Assembly: GCA_951812665.1 (NCBI GenBank) | Contig: CATOST010000023.1 | Span: 144,965-208,964, forward strand | DNA: 64,000 bases | Origin: an uncultured Acidobacteriota bacterium | Lineage (GTDB): Bacteria > Acidobacteriota > UBA6911 > RPQK01 > JAJDTT01 | Direction of reading: 5' to 3' | Part shown: positions 20,051 to 29,574 of the stretch, piece by piece | Numbering within the stretch: the stretch's first letter is position 1 | Layout: each line of letters begins with the position of its first letter | Made by a program: the position numbers and the translations under genes | The notes under the pieces: model-generated | Databases searched by the model: none | What the model saw: the letters and a program-made list of their open reading frames with translations, nothing else | Told to the model about the DNA's origin: nothing

Positions 20051-20079
20051 AATATATTCCCCAGCGGACGGCAAATCAA
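20051..20079 (-). promoter_or_regulatory. Sigma-70-type promoter for purFMN
   Basis: On the minus strand TTGATT (20079-20074) is followed after exactly 17 nt by TATATT (20056-20051). The expected start of transcription is near 20044, giving a leader of about 45 nt before purF. No purine riboswitch fits in so short a leader. Confidence 0.6.
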
Positions 20080-20100
20080 TACGATAAGGAGTAATAGCTT

Positions 20101-20130
20101 AGGCGTGCCCCTTGTGGGTACCCTCTTCGA
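20101..20130 (+). repeat. Degenerate dispersed hairpin element (copy A3)
   Basis: TTAGGCGTGCCC, loop CTTGT (20111-20115), then GGGTACCCTCTTCG. The two stem halves no longer pair fully. It lies in the 360-nt divergent region between purF and the receptor gene. Apart from the two promoters this region shows nothing else. Confidence 0.5.
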
Positions 20131-20255
20131 CTCTCCGGCCTTCCGTGATCCTGACGTCCTGGGCCCTCAGAACCGAGAAACCCGGGGACGGAGCGGGTGG
20201 ACCGGGTTTTTCTTTGGGGAAGGCGTCGGCTCGCAATAATTTGAGCGAATCCAGG

Positions 20256-20284
20256 TTGACAGGGGTCTGAGATATCTTCAGAAT
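20256..20284 (+). promoter_or_regulatory. Sigma-70-type promoter for the TonB-dependent receptor
   Basis: A perfect TTGACA (20256-20261) lies 17 nt before CAGAAT (20279-20284). The predicted leader to the ATG at 20359 is about 68 nt and is followed by an AGGGGG ribosome-binding site near 20347. Confidence 0.5.
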
Positions 20285-20358
20285 ACCGATGGTTGACCCA
20301 GGCCATTCGGGAGGAATGGTGTATCCCAGGCTCAACTAACCAAACGTAGGGGGTCTTG

Positions 20359-23300
20359 ATGGACAGCAAACGATTGTGTCTCGCGCTGCTTCTGGTGGGA
20401 CTGAGCTTCGGCTTGGCCCTGGGACAGGGAGACAGGGCTACGGTGGTGGGAACCGTCAGCGACAGCACCGGCGCAGTGATTCCAGGCGCCGAGGTGTACA
20501 TGACCCAGGTCGCCACCAACCAGGTCCACTCCTCGCTCTCCAGCGACACCGGCCAGTTCGCCATCGCGGCACTGCCGGCGGACGTGTACGAACTGAGGGT
20601 CACCATGCCCGGCTTCAAGACGGAGGTTCGCTCCGGCTTGAAGGTGGACGTGGGGCAGACCTTCCGTCTCGACATCGAATTGAGCGTCGGTGAAGTGTCC
20701 GAGGTGGTGGAGGTCGCCTCCACCGCGCCCATTCTCAAGACGGAGACGGCGGAGTTCGGGCAGGTGATCGACAATAAGAAGATCATCAGCATCCCGCTGA
20801 ATCAGAGAGATGTCTTCGGCGTGTTGGGCGGTCTGACCCCAGGGGTCCAGCCGTTGCGCAACGTGGGCGGCGTCACCAGCGGCGTTGCGTTCAACGTCCG
20901 GGGCATGCGCCGGGCCGACAACAACGCCACGCTGGACGGCTCCCAGATGAGCGAGACCAACGGTTCGCTCCAGTTTTTCGCCAACCCCGACGCCATTCAG
21001 GAGTTCGAGGTCAAGAGCGGCCTCTATGGCGCCGAGTACGGCATCAAGCCGGGCGGCCAGTTCAGTGCCGTCACCAAGAGCGGCACCAACGAGTTGCACG
21101 GCACCATCTTCTGGTTCCACCGCAACGACAACCTGGATGCCCGGAACTTCTTCGACACCGGTCGCAAGAATGAGTTCAAACGGAATCAGTTCGGCGCCGT
21201 TGCCGGCGGACCGCTCATGGTCCCAGGCCTGTATGACGGCCGCGACCAGTCCTGGTGGTTCTTCGCCTACAGCGGCGAGCGGATTCGCCAGTTCCAGTCG
21301 CTGACGGGGATTATGCCCACGGCAGCGGAGCGGGGCGGCGTCTTCTCCAGCACCATCATGGATCCCATGACGGGCGAACCTTTTCCCAACAACACCATCC
21401 CCGCCAACCGGATCGCTCCCCAGTCCAAGCTGCTGGGAGACCTCTGGCCGTCGCCCAACACCGACATCAGCCGGGGATTCAACTACACCAGCGCCTCCAG
21501 CGCCCCGGGGGAACGGAACGAGTACATCGTCCGAATGGACATCAAGACGGGAGACGACAGCCGCTGGTTCGGCCGTTTCCTCTTCAATCAGCGGCCCATC
21601 ACCTTTGTCAACATCGTTGACGCCTTCACCGTCATCAACGGTTTGGACAACTGGGCCCAGAACATCGTCAACACCCGGAATTTCGGACCCAACGTGGTCA
21701 ATGAGCTGGGTCTCCACTTCTATCGGCGGCCCTACAATCCAGGCTTCCCGCCGGGGGGACCCGACTTGGCCGACCAGTTGAACTTCCCCAACTGGCCCAA
21801 GCGGGGTGTGGACCTCCGTGGAACGCCTCGAGTCGGTGTAACCGGTTACCCCACCCTCGGATCCCGCCCCAACCGCGGCCCCGTCCCTGAGGGACAGTGG
21901 GAGCTCAAGGAGAACGTCAGTTGGACCAAGGGCAACCACTACCTGAAGGCGGGCTACCACTACCGGTACCACTACGTCTTCTTCGGCTTGGAGCGGCGCA
22001 GTGAACTCTACTCCAATAAGCCCAATTGGTACACTGGGAACACCTTGGCTAACTTCTATCTGGGATACCTGTCCGGATCCCGCGAGGGAAGCGAGGCGCG
22101 CTTGAACCACAACTTCCCGGGTCACTACATCTATCTGCAGGACAGTTGGAAGGCCACTCCCAGATTGACCCTCCAGCTCGGCCTTCGGTATGAATTGCGC
22201 CAGGGGTGGGAAGACAAGCGAGGGTTCTCCACCAACCTGAAAGCCGACTGCGCGTTGCGCACGGAGAATCCGATTCCCGAATGCTATTCCCCGGCTCTCC
22301 TCAACCAGACCCTCGTGTTTCCCGAGACTGGCCGGTTCGAGCCGCAGGTGAACGTCTTCACCTGGACCAAGAACGGGTTTCAGCCCCGCGTGGGTCTCTC
22401 CTACCGTCTGACGGATCGGACGGTGCTGCGTATCGGCGGCGGCATCTACGGAAACGAGCCGCCGGGCGGCATGATGTACGGGGCATCGGCCCTGGGCAAC
22501 CCCAGGCCCAACTCGGGTCAGAGGGATTTTGAAGCCGATGCGGCGTTCCCGAACCTCTTCATCGCCAACCCCTACGACGAGTCGATTCTGATCGGCGGCG
22601 CCAGCGGCTTGGCAACTGTGGGGGGCGGATACGAAGACGTCATGCCCCAGTGGTACGTGCCCAACTTCGGCCTGTCCATCCAACACCGCGCCGGCGAGAA
22701 CAGCATGTTCGAGGTCGGATACGAGGGCTCCCGCTCGGTGCACGAGATGCAGGTCTTCCGGTTCAACGACGCGGTTCCGGGTGACGGCCCTCGTCAGGAA
22801 CGGCGGCCCTGGCCCTCCATGGGGCGGTATTACATGCTTCTGGGCAACGGAGACCAGACCTACCACGGTTTCAATTTCAAGTGGGAAAAGCGGCCGGGTC
22901 AGTACGGTCTGACCTCGCTCCTGGTCTTCAGTTGGGGCAAGAGTATCGACACCACCGGTGGGCGCCTCAGCGTCACGGGCGACCCGCGCGAAGTGAGCCG
23001 AAACCTCTGGGCCGACGGCTTCACCTACAAGAACCGGGGAAGAGGCGAAGGCAACATCCCGATGCGGCTGGCTTGGTTGAAGGGTTGGGACATCCCCTTC
23101 GGACCCGGCCGCGCCTACGGTTCGGACGGCTTCTTCAGTCAGATCTTTGGCGGTTGGAGTGCCTACGCCATCACCACACTGCAGAAGGGGCACTGGTACA
23201 CGGTGTCCACTTCGGACCTGCTCGACGTGGGGAGCAACGCTTCCCAGCGGCCTGACCTGCTTCGGGATCCCAATTCCGGCAGCCGGCGGCCTGAGGCGTG

Positions 23301-23589
23301 GTTCCGGGCGGAAGCGTTCGCAGCGCCGCCTCCCGGCAGGTACGGAAACGCGGGCCGCGGCATCGTCGAAGGTCCAGGTACCATCAACGTGGACTTCTCG
23401 CTATTGCGGGATTTCCACTTGGGTGAGGAGACGCGAATCCAGTTCCGGTTCGAGGCCTTCAACCTGACCAATCACACCAACCTCAACTCAAACTGGAACA
23501 CCTTCAACTTCAACCACGGGTCTTTCGGCTCCATCGGATCGTCGCTGACCGCAAGACAGTTGCAGTTCGGCCTGAAGATCTATTTCTGA
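20359..23589 (+). CDS. Oar-like TonB-dependent outer-membrane receptor
   Basis: A 1076-residue secreted protein. The signal peptide (LALLLVGLSFGLALG) is cleaved near residue 23. A carboxypeptidase-regulatory-like beta-sandwich follows (about 27-105, GTVSDSTGAVIPGAEVYM), then a plug domain with NVRGMRRADNNATLDGSQMS, then a large beta-barrel ending in LQFGLKIYF with the terminal phenylalanine typical of BAM substrates. This architecture is abundant in Acidobacteriota (Oar-like). The substrate is unknown; oligosaccharides or peptides are plausible given the degradative genes downstream. It has its own promoter and a strong terminator, so it is probably monocistronic. Confidence 0.9.
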   Translation: MDSKRLCLALLLVGLSFGLALGQGDRATVVGTVSDSTGAVIPGAEVYMTQVATNQVHSSLSSDTGQFAIAALPADVYELRVTMPGFKTEVRSGLKVDVGQTFRLDIELSVGEVSEVVEVASTAPILKTETAEFGQVIDNKKIISIPLNQRDVFGVLGGLTPGVQPLRNVGGVTSGVAFNVRGMRRADNNATLDGSQMSETNGSLQFFANPDAIQEFEVKSGLYGAEYGIKPGGQFSAVTKSGTNELHGTIFWFHRNDNLDARNFFDTGRKNEFKRNQFGAVAGGPLMVPGLYDGRDQSWWFFAYSGERIRQFQSLTGIMPTAAERGGVFSSTIMDPMTGEPFPNNTIPANRIAPQSKLLGDLWPSPNTDISRGFNYTSASSAPGERNEYIVRMDIKTGDDSRWFGRFLFNQRPITFVNIVDAFTVINGLDNWAQNIVNTRNFGPNVVNELGLHFYRRPYNPGFPPGGPDLADQLNFPNWPKRGVDLRGTPRVGVTGYPTLGSRPNRGPVPEGQWELKENVSWTKGNHYLKAGYHYRYHYVFFGLERRSELYSNKPNWYTGNTLANFYLGYLSGSREGSEARLNHNFPGHYIYLQDSWKATPRLTLQLGLRYELRQGWEDKRGFSTNLKADCALRTENPIPECYSPALLNQTLVFPETGRFEPQVNVFTWTKNGFQPRVGLSYRLTDRTVLRIGGGIYGNEPPGGMMYGASALGNPRPNSGQRDFEADAAFPNLFIANPYDESILIGGASGLATVGGGYEDVMPQWYVPNFGLSIQHRAGENSMFEVGYEGSRSVHEMQVFRFNDAVPGDGPRQERRPWPSMGRYYMLLGNGDQTYHGFNFKWEKRPGQYGLTSLLVFSWGKSIDTTGGRLSVTGDPREVSRNLWADGFTYKNRGRGEGNIPMRLAWLKGWDIPFGPGRAYGSDGFFSQIFGGWSAYAITTLQKGHWYTVSTSDLLDVGSNASQRPDLLRDPNSGSRRPEAWFRAEAFAAPPPGRYGNAGRGIVEGPGTINVDFSLLRDFHLGEETRIQFRFEAFNLTNHTNLNSNWNTFNFNHGSFGSIGSSLTARQLQFGLKIYF

Positions 23590-23610
23590 TCCAGGTTGCA
23601 GTCGATGTTC

Positions 23611-23648
23611 AAAAGCGCGCCCGCCTTGCGGTGGGCGCGCTTTTTTTT
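23611..23648 (+). terminator. Rho-independent terminator, likely bidirectional
   Basis: GC-rich stem AAGCGCGCCCGCC / GGTGGGCGCGCTT with loop TTGC, flanked by AAAA on the left and TTTTTTTT on the right. It lies between the receptor gene (+) and the convergent SDR gene (-), so it can serve both. Confidence 0.9.
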
Positions 23649-23674
23649 GTTTAGAGCGTGTTGCGAGATCCTGC

Positions 23675-24451
23675 TCAGGCGCAGTAGCCGCCGTCCAGCA
23701 ATATGGTGTGCCCGGTGACGTAGGCGGAAGCCTCGGAGGCCAGGAAGACCACCGATCCCTTGATGTCGTCGTATTGAGCCATGCGGCCCAGGAAGGTGTT
23801 GCTGCAGTACTGGGACAGGAAGGGTTCCGTCTCGCCACCGAGAGCGAGGCCCCCGGGGGCGATGGCGTTGACCCGGACCCCCTTGGGACCCGCCCAGGCG
23901 GCCAGGTACTTGGTCAGGCCGATCATCCCATGCTTGTTGAAGTGGTAGTCGGGGGGCGTTGTCATGTCGGTGCCGGCGTAGTTGGTGAAATTGGGGGCAA
24001 CGACTGACTGGATGGAGCCGATATTCACTATGGTTCCTAGTCCCCGTTCCATCATCCGGTCCACGAAGGCCCTGGAGATGGCGAAAACGCCGGTGGCATT
24101 GATCGCCATGGATCGCTCCCAGGCCTGGAGGGGATCGGTGTAGGCTCTCATGGGCCGAGCCACCGAGTTGTTGACCAGGACGTCGACGGCGCCGAACTCC
24201 TTCCAGACCCGTTCGCAGAAATCCAGGATCGACGACTCGCTTCCCTGATCGAATCCGTCGCCGCTGGCGGAGAGGCCCCTCCCCTCCAACTCCGCTGACC
24301 AGTCCCGGCAGCGCTGCCGATTTCTGGAGGCGATGACGACGTGGGCTCCGGCCTCGGCCAGACCCTCGGAAATGGGCTTGCCGTAGAATCCGGTGCCGCC
24401 GGTGACGACTGATACTTTGCCGGTGAGATCCAGTAGCTGCTTGACGTTCAT
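23675..24451 (-). CDS. Short-chain dehydrogenase/reductase (SDR family)
   Basis: Classical SDR of 258 residues. VVTGGTGFYGKPI is the nucleotide-binding loop, VLVNN (91-95) is the structural motif, and the catalytic set is S146, Y169 and K173 (YHFNK). An insertion (TNYAGTDMTTPPD) lies between the serine and the tyrosine. IAPGGLALGGETEPF and HTILLDGGYCA complete the fold. The substrate is unknown; sugar or polyol oxidation is plausible in this context. It is transcribed towards the receptor gene and divergently from the PHP gene, with only 24 nt between start codons. Confidence 0.88.
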   Translation of the reverse strand: MNVKQLLDLTGKVSVVTGGTGFYGKPISEGLAEAGAHVVIASRNRQRCRDWSAELEGRGLSASGDGFDQGSESSILDFCERVWKEFGAVDVLVNNSVARPMRAYTDPLQAWERSMAINATGVFAISRAFVDRMMERGLGTIVNIGSIQSVVAPNFTNYAGTDMTTPPDYHFNKHGMIGLTKYLAAWAGPKGVRVNAIAPGGLALGGETEPFLSQYCSNTFLGRMAQYDDIKGSVVFLASEASAYVTGHTILLDGGYCA

Positions 24452-24475
24452 GGCAACGCATATTTATATCACCTC

Positions 24476-25753
24476 ATGCAATCAGCGCGGAGTTTGATCC
24501 AGATCGTAAAATCCGTAAGTAGAAGAGCCGTAGCGGTGGTCGTGCTCCAGGTTTTGGTTGCCGCGTCCGTCTCGGCTGAGGAGACTCAGGGTACCGAATC
24601 GACGAAGATGTCGACCGCCCAAAAGCTGGCCGGGAAGTACGGGTGGCCCTACGTGGCGGGGCACCTGGGACTCTCCCGGCAGGAGATCGTCTTTCCGCGA
24701 GTCCGAGGACTGCGGGTGATCAAGGCCGATTTCCACATCCACACCATCTACTCCGACGGCCAGGTCCTGCCCGAAACTCGAGTCTGGGAAGCGTGGCGGG
24801 ATGGCCTGGATTTGCTGGTCATCACCGATCATCCCGAGTACCTGAAGCTGGCCCTGCCCCAGGACCGGGACCGAGCCTACGGCCGAGCCCTGCCGTTATC
24901 CCGGGCCCTGGGTCTTTTGCTGGTTCGCGGAGCCGAGTTGACGACTCTTTCGGGACCAAGTTACACGGAGGAGGACTCGGATCACGTGGTCGCGTTCATT
25001 CAGGACGAGAGTCCCTTTTTCGACGACTTCGACACGGCGGTCCGGTCGGCCCGGGACCAGGGAGCCATCATCATCTGGGCCCATCCCGGTCCTCGCTGGG
25101 CCCGGGACGCCACGCGGCTTCTGGAGTTGGGTTGGCTGGACGGGATCGAATTGAGGAACAGTGGCCAAAGAGGCGGGAAGGGGATTGGATACCACCGGGG
25201 GGAGCCCGTCTTCTCCCAGGTGATGGACTGGTGCCTTGAGCACGATCTGGCCGTCATCGCTTCGACGGACGCTCACTGGCCCATCGATCAGATTGTGGAC
25301 CGGGCCCGCGGAGAGCGCCGGGACATGACTCTGGTCCTGGCTGAGCGCCGGGACGAAAAAGCCATCCGGGAGGCGATCAAGGCCCGCCGCACCCTGGCCT
25401 ATTTCGCCGAGATGATCTGGGGCAGGGAAGAATGGCTCCGAGCCCTGGCCGAGAGCGCGCTCGCTTTCAACCTGACCCCCAGCATCCAACGCAACCGGAA
25501 ACGGCATTATCTGTCCGTTGCCAACTCCTCCTCCTTTCCCTTTCACATAAAGGTCTCCAGTGCGGGAGAGGAAATGACTGCGGGTCACCGGGAGTTTCGA
25601 ATTACGGAGCGGGGTCAGACCGTGGCTCCCATCAAGGTGAACGAGGGAGAGACGGAGGTCCGACTCGTTATCACCGTCACCAACCTTCTTTCCGGCGCCG
25701 ATCGGCCGCTGGTCCTGGAGAGAAGCCTGCAGGTTCCGGGAGAAGCACCATGA
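24476..25753 (+). CDS. Exported PHP-domain metal-dependent phosphoesterase
   Basis: A 425-residue protein. A signal peptide ends about residue 34 (ASVSA). The PHP domain begins with ADFHIHTIYSDG (H87, H89), then VITDHPEYL (H119), GAELTT, WAHPG and STDAHWP, giving most metal ligands of the family. Residues from about 320 onward look like a beta-rich accessory domain (HYLSVANSSSFPFHIKV). PHP proteins hydrolyse phosphoesters with two or three metals. Export is the uncommon feature here and suggests a periplasmic substrate. Its stop overlaps the start of the FG-GAP lipoprotein gene (ATGA). Confidence 0.82.
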   Translation: MQSARSLIQIVKSVSRRAVAVVVLQVLVAASVSAEETQGTESTKMSTAQKLAGKYGWPYVAGHLGLSRQEIVFPRVRGLRVIKADFHIHTIYSDGQVLPETRVWEAWRDGLDLLVITDHPEYLKLALPQDRDRAYGRALPLSRALGLLLVRGAELTTLSGPSYTEEDSDHVVAFIQDESPFFDDFDTAVRSARDQGAIIIWAHPGPRWARDATRLLELGWLDGIELRNSGQRGGKGIGYHRGEPVFSQVMDWCLEHDLAVIASTDAHWPIDQIVDRARGERRDMTLVLAERRDEKAIREAIKARRTLAYFAEMIWGREEWLRALAESALAFNLTPSIQRNRKRHYLSVANSSSFPFHIKVSSAGEEMTAGHREFRITERGQTVAPIKVNEGETEVRLVITVTNLLSGADRPLVLERSLQVPGEAP

Positions 25754-28617
25754 GTTCTGCGTACCGCGGCATGGCCATCATCGCTCTGATGGGCCTTCTG
25801 ACGGCATGTGAACCTCCGCCGCCGGCTCCTCATGCCCTTCCGCAGGAAGGATCGGAGGTCTGGCGGGAGTCCAGTTTCGCCGATTTCGCCGACGGCGTCC
25901 TGACCGACGGCGGGGCCAACACCTACGTGGGCGCCGACGGCAGCGTCCGGCTCATCAACCAACTGGACCTGAACCAGGACGGGCTCATCGATCTGGTTCT
26001 GCCGGGAAGCCACGACAACAACTTCGACATGAACGCGTGGATCTACTGGGGACGAGATGAGTTCGGCGCATCCGGCAGAACCGCCCTTCCAGGTGAAGGC
26101 GGACAGGACGTCGCCATTTCGGACCTCAATCGGGACGGTCATGCGGACCTGGTGGTGGCCAAGGGCTACAACGGCACCCGGACCGAGAACCGGTCGGCTC
26201 TCTATTGGGGGAGCGAATCCGGTTTCGATGCCGAGCGAAGAGCCGATTTGCCGACGGTTTCGGCGCAGGCCGTGGCCACGGGAGACCTGAACGGGGACGG
26301 TTACCCGGAAGTCGTCTTCGCCAGCAACGGCCTCTCCTACCAGTTCACTCGGGAGGGGAACGACTTCAGCGTGGTGCGGCTCGTATCAGACATCTACTGG
26401 GGGTCTGAGGACGGCTACTCTCCCCGCCGAACCATGCAACTGCCCACCCGCTTCGCCCGCGACGTGGCCATTGCCGACCTGAACCGGGACCGAACGCCCG
26501 ATCTGGTCTTCGCAGTTCAGGACTACAAGGGCGAACCGGGTGGAGTGCTGGTCTACTGGGGGTCCGAATCCGGCTACTCGGCGGATGCCTCCCTTTGGCT
26601 GGAGGGGTTGGGAAGCGTGGGGCTGGTTGCCGCCGATTTGAACGAAGACGGCTGGCCCGATCTGGCGGTGGCCAACGAGACGGCGCCCGGCGTCGATGCA
26701 GATGCCGGAGGGGTCGCCGTCACTCCCATTCCCTGCTATGTCTACTGGGGGTCTCCCCAGGGGTTCGATTCCACTCACCGGATTGAGTTGCCCGGGTGGA
26801 GAACGCGGGGCATCGAAGCGGCCGATCTCAACCGGGATGGACACCCCGATCTGATCCTGTCCAACCAGGCGGGCCGTGCATCCTTCATCTACTGGGGCTC
26901 GCCGGGCGGATTCCGGCCGCATCTGAGGACGGCCCTGCCCACGCTGGCCGCCAGCGCCAGCGCCGCCGCCGATCTGAACGGGGACGGATACCCGGACTTG
27001 GTCTTCGCCAACGAGAAGAACGACGGGACTTACGACATCTCCTCCACCGTCTACTGGAACGGTCCCGACGGGTTCGATCCCTCCCGTCGCCTGGGGCTGC
27101 CGACCCGAGGCGCTCTCTCGGTGGCTGCCGGCGACCTGGACGGCGACGGCAAAGAGGATCTGGCGTTTGCCCAGAGCAAGGACGGCTATGCTTCCGACAA
27201 GGCGCCCAATGCCTATGTCTATTGGGGCCGGTCCGATGGAGACTACTCGCCCGACGACCGCTGGACCTTGCCCTACTCCGGACTGAGCGCGGCGAACATC
27301 GCCGACCTCGACCGGGACGGCTGGAACGACTTGGTGCTGGCGGGCCAGATCGACATCCTCTGGGGGACGCCGGACGGACTCTCCCGGACCGATACTACCC
27401 ACCTTCCGACTCGACGAGGCTTCAGCGTGGTGGTGGCGGACTTCAACCGGGACGGCTACTTGGACCTGAGTCTCAGCGAGTGGACTCACGGCCGGGACGA
27501 GATGAGTCTCTTCTGGGGCGGTCCCGGAGGCTATCGGATGGACAACCGCTTCTTCCTCAAATTTCCCGATGTCCGCCTCCACAAGGCGGCGGACCTGGAC
27601 GGCAACGGCTATCTCGATCTGCTGTTCACCGGGACCAGCGACCGTGTCGCCATCTTCTGGAACGGCCCCGGCGGATTCGACAACCGAAACGTCCAGTATC
27701 TTCCCTCCAAGATGGCCGTCGGAGCGGAGATCGGAGACCTCAACGGCGACGGCTATCTGGACCTGGTGATCTGCAATCTGTACGACCTGGAGAAGCTTCG
27801 ACAGGACGAGGGCGACCGCGCCATCGACGCCGAGCCCCAAGCGGCTCCCTTCGCCGCCGGCACCGCCGTTTACTGGGGAGGGGAAGCGGGATTCTCGGAA
27901 GACCGGATGTTACTGCTGGACACGGTGGGGAGCGAGGATGCTTCCATCGCCGATCTGAACCGGGACGGCCGCCTGGACCTGGTGGTTTCCAGCTACCATG
28001 CCGGCGTCAATCGGCACCACCCGTCCTACGTCTTCTGGGGCACCGAATCGGGACTTGACCCGGAGCCGGTTTTGTTACCCACTGATTCCGCGTCCGGGGT
28101 GATGGTCGCCGACTACAACCGGGACGGGCACCAGGACATCTTCTTCGTCTGCCACACCAAGGGTGGAAACCACCGCACCGACTCGTTCCTCTATTGGGGT
28201 TCGGAGGAGGGATATACGGCTGAGAGGCGGCTCCCGGTTCCGACCCGTGGAGTGCACTGGGCGATTCATCATGACGTGGGAAACGTCTATGACCGGTCTC
28301 CCCGATACGATTACGTCTCCTCGCCGTTCCGCCTGCCTGACAACGGCCGGGTCGAGAGCCTGAGGTGGAGGGCGCGAACGCCGCACCAGACCTCGGTTCA
28401 ATTCCAGGTCAGGGGTTCCGAGACGCGGGAGGGTCTGGGCGCTTCCGCGTGGTCCGGTCCCGACGGACCGGGAAGCCACTACACTCGATCAGGCAGCCGT
28501 CTGAACGGCCTCGGGGACAAGAACCGCTGGACCCAGTACAAGGCGACCCTGGTTTCTCCCGGCGGCGTCAACTCCCCAGTCTTGGAAGAGGTGGAGATAA
28601 GCTACCGGAGCGAGTAG
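25750..28617 (+). CDS. FG-GAP/VCBS-repeat lipoprotein (beta-propeller)
   Basis: A 955-residue lipoprotein. The lipobox is LLTAC with the lipidated Cys at 20. Fourteen copies of a calcium-binding loop of form D-L-N-x-D-G-x-x-D-L are spaced along the chain (for example SDLNRDGHADL, ADLNGDGYPDL, ADYNRDGHQDI), each paired with a YWGS/FWG strand. This predicts two integrin-alpha-like propellers. The last 125 residues (from about VHWAIHHDVGN) look like a separate beta-sandwich. The ATG overlaps the PHP gene stop, so the two products are probably made in step. Its function is likely binding or scaffolding at the cell surface; no catalytic motif is visible. Confidence 0.85.
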   Translation: MSSAYRGMAIIALMGLLTACEPPPPAPHALPQEGSEVWRESSFADFADGVLTDGGANTYVGADGSVRLINQLDLNQDGLIDLVLPGSHDNNFDMNAWIYWGRDEFGASGRTALPGEGGQDVAISDLNRDGHADLVVAKGYNGTRTENRSALYWGSESGFDAERRADLPTVSAQAVATGDLNGDGYPEVVFASNGLSYQFTREGNDFSVVRLVSDIYWGSEDGYSPRRTMQLPTRFARDVAIADLNRDRTPDLVFAVQDYKGEPGGVLVYWGSESGYSADASLWLEGLGSVGLVAADLNEDGWPDLAVANETAPGVDADAGGVAVTPIPCYVYWGSPQGFDSTHRIELPGWRTRGIEAADLNRDGHPDLILSNQAGRASFIYWGSPGGFRPHLRTALPTLAASASAAADLNGDGYPDLVFANEKNDGTYDISSTVYWNGPDGFDPSRRLGLPTRGALSVAAGDLDGDGKEDLAFAQSKDGYASDKAPNAYVYWGRSDGDYSPDDRWTLPYSGLSAANIADLDRDGWNDLVLAGQIDILWGTPDGLSRTDTTHLPTRRGFSVVVADFNRDGYLDLSLSEWTHGRDEMSLFWGGPGGYRMDNRFFLKFPDVRLHKAADLDGNGYLDLLFTGTSDRVAIFWNGPGGFDNRNVQYLPSKMAVGAEIGDLNGDGYLDLVICNLYDLEKLRQDEGDRAIDAEPQAAPFAAGTAVYWGGEAGFSEDRMLLLDTVGSEDASIADLNRDGRLDLVVSSYHAGVNRHHPSYVFWGTESGLDPEPVLLPTDSASGVMVADYNRDGHQDIFFVCHTKGGNHRTDSFLYWGSEEGYTAERRLPVPTRGVHWAIHHDVGNVYDRSPRYDYVSSPFRLPDNGRVESLRWRARTPHQTSVQFQVRGSETREGLGASAWSGPDGPGSHYTRSGSRLNGLGDKNRWTQYKATLVSPGGVNSPVLEEVEISYRSE

Positions 28618-28655
28618 GCGGCTTTGGCCGAAACACCTTTGGGAGGAACATCCTT

Positions 28656-29573
28656 ATGAACAGGGAACTGCTGACCTGGTTCAACGGGCGGCTGGTTCCG
28701 GACTCGGAGGTCCGGATCCATCACACCGACTCCGGATTCAGTTTCGGCCACAACGTGACCGACTCGGCCCGGACCTTCGGGTACCGTCCCTTCAAGCTGA
28801 AGGAGCACATTCGCAGGTTTTACCGCTCCATGTCGGTGGCCCGGATCAATCCCGGGATGCCCCCGGAACGGATGGAGGAGATCGCCCTGGAAGTGCTGGA
28901 GGCGAATCTTCCCGTCTTGGACCCGGACGGTGACGTCTGGGTTACCCAGACAGCCACCGGTGGACGGATGCGCAGCACCATCGGACGCTTCGAGTTCGAC
29001 CGGCCCGGGCTGCTCATCGCCACCCTGCCTCTGGGATTCGCCGACTACGCCCACCTCTACGAGAAGGGGGTCCACGCCGTGACCCCCTCAACCCGGCACA
29101 TCCCGCCCCAGTCGCTGGACGCCAAGCTCAAGCACCGGAACCGGATCTTCTTCACGCTGGCGGAATTCGAGGTCAAGGAGGTGGACCCGGAGGGTTTTTC
29201 TCTCCTTTTGGACATCGACGGCAACGTGACGGAGAACAAAGGGGCCAACTTTTTCATCTACCGGGACGGACGCTTGAGAACGCCCACGACCCGGAACTGC
29301 CTGGAGGGCGTCAGCCGGGCTACGGTGTTGGAGTTGGCCCGGGAGGAAGCGATTCCCGCGGTGGAGGAGGACTTGCAGCCCTACCATGTGGCCACCGCGG
29401 AGGAGGCCTTCTTCTGTAGCACCTCCTACTGCATGCTTTCGGTGGCGCGGTACAACGGCAATGTGCTGGGCGAGGGTCGGCCAGGACCCATCTATCGTCG
29501 GCTGATCGGCGCCTGGAGCCGGAGAGTGGGAATGGATATTCCGGATCAGGCGCTGCGAGGAGCGGCGGTTTAG
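28656..29573 (+). CDS. Class IV PLP aminotransferase (branched-chain / D-amino acid type)
   Basis: A 305-residue fold-type IV PLP enzyme. FNGRLVPDSEVRIHHTDSGF is the family N-terminus, given here as FNGRLVP and IHHTDSGFSFG. The Schiff-base lysine is K157 or K159 (SLDAKLKHRNR). NVTENKGANFFIYRDG and TRNCLEGVSRATVLELA match branched-chain aminotransferases; D-amino acid transaminase or aminodeoxychorismate lyase cannot be excluded. GGGAGG precedes the ATG at 28656. The TAG stop lies within the left 6-bp target duplication of the downstream insertion sequence, so the insertion left this gene intact. Confidence 0.85.
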   Translation: MNRELLTWFNGRLVPDSEVRIHHTDSGFSFGHNVTDSARTFGYRPFKLKEHIRRFYRSMSVARINPGMPPERMEEIALEVLEANLPVLDPDGDVWVTQTATGGRMRSTIGRFEFDRPGLLIATLPLGFADYAHLYEKGVHAVTPSTRHIPPQSLDAKLKHRNRIFFTLAEFEVKEVDPEGFSLLLDIDGNVTENKGANFFIYRDGRLRTPTTRNCLEGVSRATVLELAREEAIPAVEEDLQPYHVATAEEAFFCSTSYCMLSVARYNGNVLGEGRPGPIYRRLIGAWSRRVGMDIPDQALRGAAV

Positions 29574-29574
29574 G

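Noticed and set aside
20332..23193. Long open frame opposite the TonB-dependent receptor
   Set aside because: GC-rich codon bias leaves the antisense frame open. The plus strand carries the signal peptide, plug and barrel features.
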